Origin: UBA1941 sp046329555
Lineage (GTDB): Bacteria; Bacteroidota; Bacteroidia; Chitinophagales; LD1
DNA length: 64,000 nucleotides
Assembly (NCBI GenBank): GCA_046329555.1
Contig: JAXLUK010000002.1
Coordinates: 806,001 to 870,000, forward strand
Reading direction: 5' to 3'
The stretch's first letter is position 1; every line of letters begins with the position of its first letter. The notes beneath the pieces were generated by a model. The model did not search any database, was not told where the DNA came from, and saw only the letters and a program-made list of their open reading frames with translations. The position numbers and the translations under genes are program-made. Shown here in pieces: positions 19,292 through 27,472 of the stretch.

Positions 19292-19446
19292 GGGCACCTC
19301 TAAAAACCTGTAATGAGTGAAATGCGTAGAAAATTTGATGTAAGGAGGCGCAACGAAGTATTACATCAAATTTTCCAGCCTTGAAGCTATCGCTCCCTCG
19401 CCAACTAATGGCAACATGTCGCCATTACAGGTTTTTAGAGGTGCCC
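19292..19446. repeat. MITE-like inverted-repeat element, copy 1
   Basis: A 155-bp element bounded by 24-bp perfect inverted repeats that begin GGGCACCTCTAAAAACCTG (19292-19315 and 19423-19446). Inside it is a second inverted pair: AAAATTTGATGTAA and its complement. It has no coding capacity. Copy 2 lies at 20571-20768; both copies share the internal blocks GTGAAATGCG-AGAAAATTTG and GCGCAACGA-GTATTACATC. It is likely a non-autonomous transposon. Confidence 0.8.
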
Positions 19447-19489
19447 TGATGTATGCGCTGCACTTCACCCGGCATAAAACAGGTAGAGG

Positions 19490-19745
19490 AAAAAGAAGGT
19501 GGCAAATCCTGATGCTGTTAGCGCTATTGGGTTGACCCGGATTCCTGCGGAATAATTTTCATTAAGGTCGAAAACCTTTTTCAATCCCCGATAGCTCCTT
19601 CTTGTGCGTGCCACGCAAGTTCCTTCTGAGTTAGCGCACCGTTCTTTCTTCCGCAAACGAAACAACCAAACCAAAGACCTCAATTGATTGTTCCCGTGCA
19701 TCGCCCGGGTGCTTCTTTCCTTCCGATTTTTTTGATGCCGCATGA
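19490..19745 (-). pseudogene. decayed XRE-family helix-turn-helix regulator
   Basis: Read across all three minus-strand frames, the region gives disconnected blocks of a Bacteroidota XRE regulator: EVFGLVV, then RLRKKER, then LTQKELAWHAQ, RRSY/LSGIEKGFR and TLMKII. In the family these appear consecutively (FG-VIR-LR-E-G-SQE-LA ... YIS-LE-G ... SL-TL-KIA). At least two frameshifts are needed to join them, so I call it a relic. One frame is open for 92 codons by chance. It lies next to the MITE copy at 19292-19446. Confidence 0.4.
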
Positions 19746-19889
19746 CGTTCCTGTGGTGATAGGTGGCTTTTGTTCATCGTGGTATTCCGCCTTAATTTTT
19801 TAGGTCTTCTACCAATCTTGTCTTCGTATTTTTATCGGAAGCTTCGGGAAACGTTATTCCCTTAAAGACAATCCGGATGAGTTACCGCA

Positions 19890-20519
19890 TTACCGCTTTC
19901 TGGCCAAATTCAACCCATCTCTTAACGGCAGAATAATTGCCTCTAATTCGGGATGCTGTGCCACCTCAACATTGTATTGATGCAGGGCAGCCGTATCTTT
20001 ATCCTTTTCTTCCTGCAACACCTTTCCCTTCCACAAAATATTATCGGCAATAATCCATCCGCCTGAACGTACTAATGGCACAACCAGCTTCAAATAATCA
20101 GGATATGCCTGTTTGTCGGCATCAATAAAAACCAAATCAAAAGGAGCATCTAACGCCGGAATCAACTCCTGCGCCCTGCCGTACTTCAACTGAATACGAT
20201 CGGCCAATCCCGCCCGCCCGATATACTTGCTGGCAATAGGCTCCAACTCTTCATTCACATCAATAGTAATCAAGGTGCCGCCGGGCGCTAGTCCGCGAGC
20301 CATACAAATGGCCGAATATCCTGTGAACGTACCCAATTCTAAAATGCGCTTAGGCTGCAACAACTCACAAAAAAAACGCAGCAACCTTCCTTGCACCGGT
20401 CCGCTTAGCATATTGGGCATGGCCACTTTCAGATGTGTTTCGCGCATAAGATCAACCAGCACCGCATCATCTTTTTCAGAATAGCGCTGGAGGTAATCGT
20501 CGAGTAGTTCCTGATCCAT
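19890..20519 (-). CDS. class I SAM O-methyltransferase (catechol/caffeoyl-CoA type)
   Basis: 209 residues, the usual length of bacterial family 3 O-methyltransferases. Motif I is RILELGTFTGYSAICMA; the acidic SAM ribose residue is in LITIDVNEEL; the metal-binding FDLVFIDADKQAYPDY and WIIADNILWKGKV segments match the divalent-cation-dependent catechol OMT group, and the end GLNLARKR is typical. It is cytoplasmic, and the substrate is unknown. The gene sits between two MITE copies. Confidence 0.85.
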   Translation of the reverse strand: MDQELLDDYLQRYSEKDDAVLVDLMRETHLKVAMPNMLSGPVQGRLLRFFCELLQPKRILELGTFTGYSAICMARGLAPGGTLITIDVNEELEPIASKYIGRAGLADRIQLKYGRAQELIPALDAPFDLVFIDADKQAYPDYLKLVVPLVRSGGWIIADNILWKGKVLQEEKDKDTAALHQYNVEVAQHPELEAIILPLRDGLNLARKR

Positions 20520-20570
20520 ATCGGTGAAAGTGAAAATTTTCCGGGATTCCCGGATGTTGAATTTAATTTA

Positions 20571-20768
20571 GGGCACCACTTAAAATCTAGCGTGAGTGAA
20601 ATGCGCAGAAAATTTGGTGTAAGACGAGACGCAACGAATGCAGTTACAAAAATGTTGTAACTAAATGAGGCGCAACGATGTATTACATCAAATTTTCAAG
20701 CCTTCAAGCTGTTGCACTTTTGCTAAAAATTTACAACATTTCGCCATGCTAGGTTTTTAGAGGTGCCC
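20571..20768. repeat. MITE-like inverted-repeat element, copy 2
   Basis: A 198-bp relative of the element at 19292-19446. The termini (GGGCACCACTTAAAATCTAG at 20571 and the complement of GGGCACCTCTAAAAACCTAG ending at 20768) are imperfect inverted repeats. It contains an extra inner inverted pair (GTTACAAAAATGTTGTAAC) and the shared GCGCAACGA-GTATTACATC block. TTTA is present immediately outside both ends and may be a target duplication. Confidence 0.75.
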
Positions 20769-20789
20769 TTTATATTACAAAAAAGAAAT

Positions 20790-22940
20790 ATGCGCCTTAT
20801 CACCATTACGCTATTGTTGCTGCCTGTGTTAGTCTTCGGACAAAACAACCGTTGTCGCATTTGCGGAGAAAGTAACGACCGCTTTGCCGACTTGCGGCAA
20901 GGCTGCATGTATGATTACCCAAAAGCGGAAGATGGCCAATGCATTTCCACTACTACGCCTATTTGCGTTTCGTCATTTGATCTCAGCGGCTTCAATGTAA
21001 GCTGGCCGGAACGCAACGGCGTGCAGTTTTTACTTCGTGGCAGCGTCATTACTGCTTCTATTTTAATGGTAGGAAAGAATGAAGCCGACCTGAATGAAGC
21101 CGCAGGCCGCGTGGCGCTGGAAGTAAAACGAAATGGCCAATATGTTGCCATCAACGATGAGATTGCTGTTTCAGCCGCTACTAATGAAAAACAATTTTTC
21201 CAGGCGCGTGCCGCCAGAGTTGAGGCCAATCATGAATTACGTCAATGGCAAAAAATTCATTTGTTGGCCGGGCTTCAACTGTCGCAATCTCCCTCAAAAC
21301 GAATAACGCGCCCGGGACGCCAGCCTCAAACGGGAGACCTTCTAAACGAGCGCTTATTGATGGAACTTGAACAACAAGCTGCCGACGACTTTAACAAAGC
21401 GATTACACCGCAACTGGCCGCAGTTAGTTGTCAGCGCGACACGCTTCCTTTTTTCTATTGCTTCATCTCCTTTACACATCAGGTAGCTACCGGCGAAACG
21501 CAGTTTCGCATCAAACCAGAACATCCAAGGCTTCGTTTTCGCAATGCCGAGTCGCAGCCATTCAGTGTACGCGAAGTGTTGATCTTTAATGCGCAATCGC
21601 CATCTAGTGTAATCGGCGACCGCGCGGCCAGCGCTTCTATTCAGTATGCACCGGGCTTCGATTCCTCATCCGTAGCGGTGACCTTATTTTACGATACAGT
21701 GTCGCGTGCGCAGCGCGCGCGTGGCTTTCGCTCACCATCATGCTCCGCTACACTCACCGCTACAGGCTTGCGCAGAATACGCGCCTCTGCCATCCTTCCG
21801 CACCAACAAAAATTCTACAACGAGCAGGAAAACGACATGGTCAATAACCGATTGGCTACCTTCAATACAGCCGACCGCGAGGCAATGGCCATTCCTCCCG
21901 GCGCCACTACTTTTGCGCGCTGGAGCCTGCGCTACCGGCAGGGGCGACAAGAAATTTTCGATTCCATTCCCGAAGTGTCTTTCACCATGGCGCCGCGATT
22001 TGTTTTTGCCATAATGGGCGATAGCTACGGCAGCGGCGAAGGTGCGCCGTGGAAGAAAAGTGATCCGTGGCTGTGCGACTCCTGTCACCGCTCGGTACTC
22101 AGCGGCCTGCACCGGGGCGTGAGCGCCTTCATCGCCAATCATCCCGAAATGGATATTGATTATGTATTTACCGCCTGCAGCGGCGCTGGAATTGTTAATT
22201 TAACACGGAGTGGCCGGAGCATTTCCGTATGCAATGGAAATATCAGTCAAATCAGAGAAGTGCGCCAATTCCTTACCCGAAACAATTACAACCTGAACGC
22301 CATCGTATTGTCGGCCGGTGGTAATGATGCCGGCTTCGCTACCCTAATCGTAAACATCATTAGAGATTTTGCCAACGATATCAGCGATGATGCCGCTACC
22401 TCAACTACCATCGAAAATGGCCTGAGCAGCCTTCGGGGTAGTTATACCACACTGGCTGATTCTTTTCAACGTGCATTTCGCGTGCCGGCCAACCGGGTTT
22501 TTGTAGCAGAATATCCTAAACCTACACGCAATGCCGATACGTTGTTGTGTACGGAAGATTGCGACCACGGACCATTCTTTGCATTCGCCGGAGGCGAATG
22601 GGGTATGGCCGACACCTTTCAGCAACGAATCAATGATACGCTTCGGAAGATTACAGGCGAAATAGGAATGATTTACATGGATGGCATTGATGAGCAATCG
22701 CTAAACCATGGCTTGTGTAATTGCGATGACAACTACTTTACTACCTGGGGCAAAGCCGACCAAACTGAGGGTTGCGACGTGGGTGTTCGCAGTGGTGGCG
22801 GTTACGATATTGTTGGCCACAGCAAACGTTGTTCTTTTCATCCCAACGCAAGAGGATATAAGAAAATGTATAAAGACGTAGTAGCTGGATTTTTAGAGCA
22901 ACAATTATCTAGCCCCATAAGCCGAAGGTTGCCGCGTTAA
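20790..22940 (+). CDS. secreted SGNH/GDSL hydrolase
   Basis: 716 residues from ATG 20790; an earlier GTG lies inside the MITE. A signal peptide (MRLITITLLLLPVLVFGQ) is followed by a roughly 390-residue N-terminal region of unknown fold with many Cys (RCRICGESNDRF). The C-terminal esterase domain carries GDSYGSGEG (nucleophile Ser about residue 412), the GGNDAGF block near 513 and CSFHPNARGYKKMY with the catalytic His about 684, as in the SEST-like/lipase branch of SGNH hydrolases. It probably cleaves an ester on a lipid or glycan outside the cytoplasm. No T9SS tail is visible. The stop overlaps the convergent gene by 4 bp. Confidence 0.82.
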   Translation: MRLITITLLLLPVLVFGQNNRCRICGESNDRFADLRQGCMYDYPKAEDGQCISTTTPICVSSFDLSGFNVSWPERNGVQFLLRGSVITASILMVGKNEADLNEAAGRVALEVKRNGQYVAINDEIAVSAATNEKQFFQARAARVEANHELRQWQKIHLLAGLQLSQSPSKRITRPGRQPQTGDLLNERLLMELEQQAADDFNKAITPQLAAVSCQRDTLPFFYCFISFTHQVATGETQFRIKPEHPRLRFRNAESQPFSVREVLIFNAQSPSSVIGDRAASASIQYAPGFDSSSVAVTLFYDTVSRAQRARGFRSPSCSATLTATGLRRIRASAILPHQQKFYNEQENDMVNNRLATFNTADREAMAIPPGATTFARWSLRYRQGRQEIFDSIPEVSFTMAPRFVFAIMGDSYGSGEGAPWKKSDPWLCDSCHRSVLSGLHRGVSAFIANHPEMDIDYVFTACSGAGIVNLTRSGRSISVCNGNISQIREVRQFLTRNNYNLNAIVLSAGGNDAGFATLIVNIIRDFANDISDDAATSTTIENGLSSLRGSYTTLADSFQRAFRVPANRVFVAEYPKPTRNADTLLCTEDCDHGPFFAFAGGEWGMADTFQQRINDTLRKITGEIGMIYMDGIDEQSLNHGLCNCDDNYFTTWGKADQTEGCDVGVRSGGGYDIVGHSKRCSFHPNARGYKKMYKDVVAGFLEQQLSSPISRRLPR

Positions 22941-23593
22941 AACGTCCCCCCTCTGATAAACACTCCGGCATACACACCCGAGAGCTTGGTGCTGCCCAGG
23001 TTTTCGTATTTCTGACCAAAAACTAGTCGCGCGCCCAGCAAACCGCCAATGCGGAAATACTTGGTGGTATTCCAAACAAAATGCACCACCGGATTCGCCG
23101 TACCATAACGCAACGTCACATCCTGGTTGGTGGTTTTGTCGTGAAAAGATAGCTGGGTGTAACCGGCGTTTAATTCAGGGTGAATAGAGAATTTCCGAAA
23201 CGCCCGAAATACATAACCCGCATTCAACTGCACACTGAACAACGTAGGCTTAATAGCAATAGAATCAGGAAAAGGAGGCGTCAAAAATCTGCCCACCGAA
23301 GTGTTGGAAGTAAGATACGTACCGCTCAGTCCAATGCTGATTTTATGATTCACCACCCAGCGCATGCTGCCGCCGGTGTACAAGGCAGCACGCCTAAAAA
23401 TCCACGTTACATCGCCTTCCGCCTGCACATGAAACGAACTGTGAAAACGGCGCGCCTTAAAAAAACCGTTGCGCAACGTATCGGGCTGGTGATTCACCAC
23501 GCGCTGCAGCGAATCGGTAGCGCGCTTTTCCGGAGATTGCGCCTGCGCGCACAGCGCACCCACAACAAACAACAAAAGGAACAACTGCTTCAT
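22937..23593 (-). CDS. outer-membrane beta-barrel-like protein, 218 aa
   Basis: A clear signal peptide (MKQLFLLLFVVGALCAQAQ) is followed by alternating hydrophobic strands (FSVQLNAGYVFRAFRKFSIHPELNAGYTQLSF, FRIGGLLGARLVFGQKY, SGVYAGVFIRGGTF) ending in Phe, as expected of a small outer-membrane barrel. I do not recognise a named family. It is 70 bp upstream of the prfA stop on the same strand. Confidence 0.65.
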   Translation of the reverse strand: MKQLFLLLFVVGALCAQAQSPEKRATDSLQRVVNHQPDTLRNGFFKARRFHSSFHVQAEGDVTWIFRRAALYTGGSMRWVVNHKISIGLSGTYLTSNTSVGRFLTPPFPDSIAIKPTLFSVQLNAGYVFRAFRKFSIHPELNAGYTQLSFHDKTTNQDVTLRYGTANPVVHFVWNTTKYFRIGGLLGARLVFGQKYENLGSTKLSGVYAGVFIRGGTF

Positions 23594-23663
23594 ACATTCA
23601 TAGCCGCTAGCGGCAAATTAATTGGATGAAGGTAAGGGTAATGGCCGAAAAACAAAACGTCGT

Positions 23664-24734
23664 TTACAAGCCGCCTTCCTTCAGCTTCTCGGTTTGTTCG
23701 GCTACCGCCAGCGCATCTATCATGCCTTCAATATCGCCATTCATAAACGCATCCAGATTGTACACCGACATATTAATCCGATGATCGGTAATCCGTCCCT
23801 GCGGATAGTTGTACGTCCTGATTTTAGCCGACCGGTCGCCCGTGCTCACCAGCGTTTTCCGGCGGGCGGCAATTTCATCTTCGTGTTTGCGCACCGCCGT
23901 TTCGTAGATGCGCGTTTTCAGCATCGTCATAGCGCGTTCGCGGTTTTGGTGTTGCGAGCGTTCGGCCTGACATTCCACCACCGTTCCCGTAGGCACGTGC
24001 GTTAAACGCACCGCCGATTCTGTACGGTTCACGTGCTGACCACCGGCGCCCGAAGCGCGGAACACATCCATTCTGATATCGGCTTCATTGATTTGCACAT
24101 CCACTTCATCGGCTTCCGGCAGCACTGCTACCGAGGCCGCCGAAGTATGTACGCGGCCCTTCGCCTCTGTTTCAGGGATCCGTTGCACGCGGTGCACGCC
24201 CGATTCAAACTTCAGTTTGCCGTACACATTCTCGCCCTTAATTTCTAACACAATTTCTTTAAAGCCACCCGCCGAGCCTTCATTGGCATTGACAATAGAC
24301 ACCTTCCAGCCCAGAGTTTCGCAATAGCGCGTGTACATCCGCGCCAGGTCGCCCGCAAAGATGCTCGCTTCATCGCCGCCCGTTCCGGCGCGCACTTCCA
24401 GCAGCACATCGCGCTCGTCCTCCGGCTCTTTGGGCACCAGCAGCGATTTCAGTTCGCTTTCCGTTTGTTCTTTATCTACTTCCAGCGTGGTTAAATCCGC
24501 CTTCGCCATTTCGCGAAAGTCTTCGTCTTTCTCGGTTTCCAGGATGTTTTTGTTGGTGGCAATATTGCCCAGAATCAGTTGGTAGCGCTCGTACACCGTC
24601 ACCACCTTTTCCAGTTCTTTATATTCTTTATTCAGTTGGGTGAAGCGTTTTATATCAGATACCGTAGCCGGATCGGAAAGCAGTTTTCCGATTTCTACAA
24701 ATCGGCCTTTTAGATGATCAAGTTGCTGAAACAT
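23664..24734 (-). CDS. prfA: peptide chain release factor 1
   Basis: 356 residues from ATG 24734; a longer open frame exists upstream but MFQQLDHLKGRFVEI is the normal RF1 start. The peptidyl-hydrolysis motif is RASGAGGQHVNRTESAVRL; the codon-recognition segment reads RIPETEAKGRVHTS (a PxT-type tripeptide, as in RF1); VRAGTGGDEASIFAGDL is domain 2. RF1 ends translation at UAA and UAG. A TATTTTCG element on the minus strand (24742-24749) lies 7 nt before the start codon. Confidence 0.95.
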   Translation of the reverse strand: MFQQLDHLKGRFVEIGKLLSDPATVSDIKRFTQLNKEYKELEKVVTVYERYQLILGNIATNKNILETEKDEDFREMAKADLTTLEVDKEQTESELKSLLVPKEPEDERDVLLEVRAGTGGDEASIFAGDLARMYTRYCETLGWKVSIVNANEGSAGGFKEIVLEIKGENVYGKLKFESGVHRVQRIPETEAKGRVHTSAASVAVLPEADEVDVQINEADIRMDVFRASGAGGQHVNRTESAVRLTHVPTGTVVECQAERSQHQNRERAMTMLKTRIYETAVRKHEDEIAARRKTLVSTGDRSAKIRTYNYPQGRITDHRINMSVYNLDAFMNGDIEGMIDALAVAEQTEKLKEGGL

Positions 24735-24830
24735 GGGTGGGCGAAAATAAGAAAAGAGGGCAGCAAAAGGTATGGGCGATGGCCGCGCGAAAAGAATCGC
24801 CACTGCGGTAATGAAAACAAGGATGATTTT

Positions 24831-25010
24831 GGCGGCTGCGGCAGCAGGACTTACGAAGTCTTAAAGACTTCGTAAGTCCTGCTGCCGCACCGCGTTTTAC
24901 ACTGCAAGTCCTCGCGCCGGCCTGAGGACATCGTAAGTCTTAAAGACTTCGTAAGTCGGCCGGCGCTGCGGGCTTTTCGCTCCACCCGCTGCCGCTCGAC
25001 GCTATTTTCC
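24831..25010. repeat. dispersed palindromic element, copy 1
   Basis: Contains a 51-nt perfect palindrome (24838-24888; 25-bp arms, one-base centre) followed by the shared block CACCGCGTTTTACACTGCAA, a second weaker inverted segment near 24926-24955 and a GCGCTGCGGGCTTTTCGCTC tail. Related copies are at 49316-49525 and 62137-62337. No ORF. The outer stem bases change in a compensating way between copies. Confidence 0.8.
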
Positions 25011-25032
25011 GGGCAGTGCGCTTCTTCCTTCT

Positions 25033-25300
25033 CTTAAAAAAGACCAACCCGGAAGGGTTGAATTTCTTGGAACCGTTTCGTTGAATAATATCATCCCTTC
25101 GGGATTTATCAGGTAACGTACCACGAGCTATAGGAATTTCATCCCTTGGGGATAGGCATCGCACAACGTTCCACTAAGTCTCATTAATACTTCATCACCC
25201 AGGAAAAACCCGAAGGGTGGGTATTATTATAGAAATTTCGAACCACGGGTAAACAAACCCCGAAGGGGTGAAATTTTTCGGGAACAACGTCAGAACATCC
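25033..25300. repeat. diverged unit of the ~207-bp CCCGAAGGG repeat family
   Basis: The same blocks seen in the array at 62462-64000 are present here: ATCCCTTCGGGAT dyad, AACGTACCACGAGCTATAG, AAACCCGAAGGGTGGGTATT, AATTTCGAACCACGGGTAAA and CCCCGAAGGGGTGAAATTTT. This is one complete and one partial unit, more diverged than those in the array. From 25301 to 25524 I see no gene. Confidence 0.7.
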
Positions 25301-25524
25301 TTGCAGCCGGTGGCGCTAAGCGCGAATTGCGGGGAGATGCTGCATGATTTTATTGCAGTTCAGTAGGGTGAATCGAAAGAAAAACCCTGCCTTAAAAACG
25401 ACGGGCTTCAAAACCGGAGGCCCGGTTTAATGTGGCTTTTTAATTTTCTACCTATGAACAATAACAGCTAGTTGTGGAACAGCCACCGCTGTTATAGGTA
25501 GGTATCCTGTCCACCATGTTTATG

Positions 25525-26052
25525 CTACCCAATAAAGTCAATGTCCATAAGTGTCTCACTTGGTTTAAAGTCCTTGTTTGCTCCAAAATAAATTTCGCCT
25601 TCGTGATAAAAGAGCAATGCCCAGTTTAAACTTTGGTCCATTACAGTCAAGTCGTCTGAGGATCCGTAATAAAAACTATCGAAGTATTTTATTAAGAGTT
25701 TCCAGGGTACTATCATTGCTTCAGTCGGTTGCCAGGAAAGGAAAACAGGTTTATCAAATGGAATTCCTCTTTGATAAAGCCATTTCTTAATTTCCTTTTG
25801 GTTGCCATCTAAAATCCTTGCTTTGTCAACTGTCCGGAAGAAGTCCTTTTTAAATGGCGTATCGCTGTGCAAACCTGCTTTTGCAATATGGTCCCACAAA
25901 AATTTAGCGGCTTCATTGTCCAATGGCTTTAACTGGTCGAGATGATGAACAGGCAACTTGTTATATTTTTCCACCGTAAAACGCCATTTCAATCTAAAGT
26001 CGTCCATCGGAATTACATGTTGAAATATATTGTCAAAGTCTATATTCCTCAT
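25525..26052 (-). CDS. hypothetical protein, 175 aa
   Basis: The start at 26052 (MRNIDFDNIFQHVIPMDDFR) is preferred over a longer frame whose first 25 residues look non-coding. The protein is rich in aromatic and acidic residues (FRLKWRFT, FLSWQPTEAMIVPWKLL, LNWALLFYHEGEIYFG), with no signal peptide or membrane helix. I do not recognise the family. It is the first gene of the AT-rich accessory island, followed upstream by an approximately 230-bp non-coding gap. Confidence 0.6.
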   Translation of the reverse strand: MRNIDFDNIFQHVIPMDDFRLKWRFTVEKYNKLPVHHLDQLKPLDNEAAKFLWDHIAKAGLHSDTPFKKDFFRTVDKARILDGNQKEIKKWLYQRGIPFDKPVFLSWQPTEAMIVPWKLLIKYFDSFYYGSSDDLTVMDQSLNWALLFYHEGEIYFGANKDFKPSETLMDIDFIG

Positions 26053-26284
26053 CGTTGTCGTTTGCGCTTTACGTTCGAGGCTCGCCGCAAGGATGGGATT
26101 GTTGCTTTGTCTACACGGCAACATCAAACGCTAGAAAAACAGATGTTGAAGTTAACAACTTAATGCCAAATAGAATTAAGTCAAGCCCGATAATATTTGA
26201 TGGTATTACAACTGCTGATTGTTACTACGTCCGCCAGACTTGCTCCAAACAATTTGTTGTACGTAGCCATATTAGACACTACGA

Positions 26285-27472
26285 CTAAAGGTTTAAATGA
26301 CAAAGCGTTTCTAAAACTAAATATTCTAGTCTGTATATAATCCTATCAAAATCTTCGCGCAATTTTTTTATTTTTTGTTTCTCTCCAATAAAAAGAAATT
26401 GTATGTCGTGAACTATAATGTTCCGTAAATAATAATAAACTTGTGAAAACCTTTTAAAATCTTCTAGTTCTCTTTTATCTCTGGAATCCTCAAGAAAATA
26501 GGAAATTTCAAGAAACAAAATATCGAGTATGTCATTTGAAGCATTACGGTACTTTGTAAATAATTTATTGATGCTGTAGGAATCTCTTGAAATCTCCAAA
26601 ACTTCCTTTTGAATTTGATTGCCTGTCATTGTTGATGCCATCCGTCGTTCACAGATTTTATCATTTAGTTCAAGTTTCAAAATTTCATCCTTAAAAATCT
26701 CAACCAAAGCATAAACCTGATGAAACTTAGCAACTTGATTTGAATTATGTTTCAGAATGATTTTCGAATACTGAGAACAGTATGCATTTGATGTTACTTT
26801 ATCGGAAATTTGAAGCAAGTCTAAATGTTTGTAAAATTGGGTTTCATGAGAGCCTAATGAGTCAAAATTATCTTCTTGAAAAGAGATATATGGAGGGGTA
26901 TAAAGTTCATCTCCATTTTGATTTAAAAGGTAAAATCCCTTGAGATAAAGATTTAGTAACAGTTGAGTTTGATATTTATCACTAAAATCGGTATTCCATT
27001 GGTGTGGAAATACCCCAAAAATAACATCAGAAGGTAAAAAATCGTGAAATAAATAATCGACTTCCCGTTGGGTCTTTATGGTATTTGGTCTTAAACTAAT
27101 ATTGCCCATAAAAAAGTTTAAAAAAGACCTGTAAATTGCAGTTTGTAATACTTTATTGTCTTTCCACAGATATTTTGCATCATCATCAAAAATTATTGTA
27201 GGTTTAAAAAGAAAGCCTACAGGTTTCTTTTCAAATCCTCTGACAAAACAAATATCGTATTGTGAAAAGTAAGGGTTACGGAAAACATAGACATTTTCAA
27301 GGATTGTTGATATGTCCTGATAAGCTGGTATAATCCTGCTTAACTTAAATGGAAAAGCAATACTTAAGTATATATCGCCAGTAACAGTACCTTTCAAAGT
27401 GAGCGAACTATCGATCTCGCTCATAATAATGTTTGTTTCTTCCGAAAGTGATTCTGAATACTGAATTTTCAT
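26285..27472 (-). CDS. unknown protein with HEPN-like C-terminus
   Basis: 395 residues, AT-rich, no signal peptide. The N-terminal two-thirds are not recognisable. The last 150 residues are helical: FHQVYALVEIFKDEILKLEL, then FSQVYYYLRNIIVHDIQF. LRNIIVH (R350-H355) has the R-N-x3-H (Rx4H) signature of HEPN ribonucleases, and HEPN domains are typically preceded by such a 'YAL-E' helix. The ATGA overlap with the gene upstream (27469-27472) indicates one operon. Together with a DGQHR-type partner this suggests an RNA-targeting effector of a defence or abortive-infection module, but function is inferred only. Confidence 0.65.
   Translation of the reverse strand: MKIQYSESLSEETNIIMSEIDSSLTLKGTVTGDIYLSIAFPFKLSRIIPAYQDISTILENVYVFRNPYFSQYDICFVRGFEKKPVGFLFKPTIIFDDDAKYLWKDNKVLQTAIYRSFLNFFMGNISLRPNTIKTQREVDYLFHDFLPSDVIFGVFPHQWNTDFSDKYQTQLLLNLYLKGFYLLNQNGDELYTPPYISFQEDNFDSLGSHETQFYKHLDLLQISDKVTSNAYCSQYSKIILKHNSNQVAKFHQVYALVEIFKDEILKLELNDKICERRMASTMTGNQIQKEVLEISRDSYSINKLFTKYRNASNDILDILFLEISYFLEDSRDKRELEDFKRFSQVYYYLRNIIVHDIQFLFIGEKQKIKKLREDFDRIIYRLEYLVLETLCHLNL

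Noticed and set aside
19465..19743. 92-codon minus-strand ORF as a real gene
   Set aside because: The conserved regulator blocks lie in different frames, so this frame is only part of a relic.
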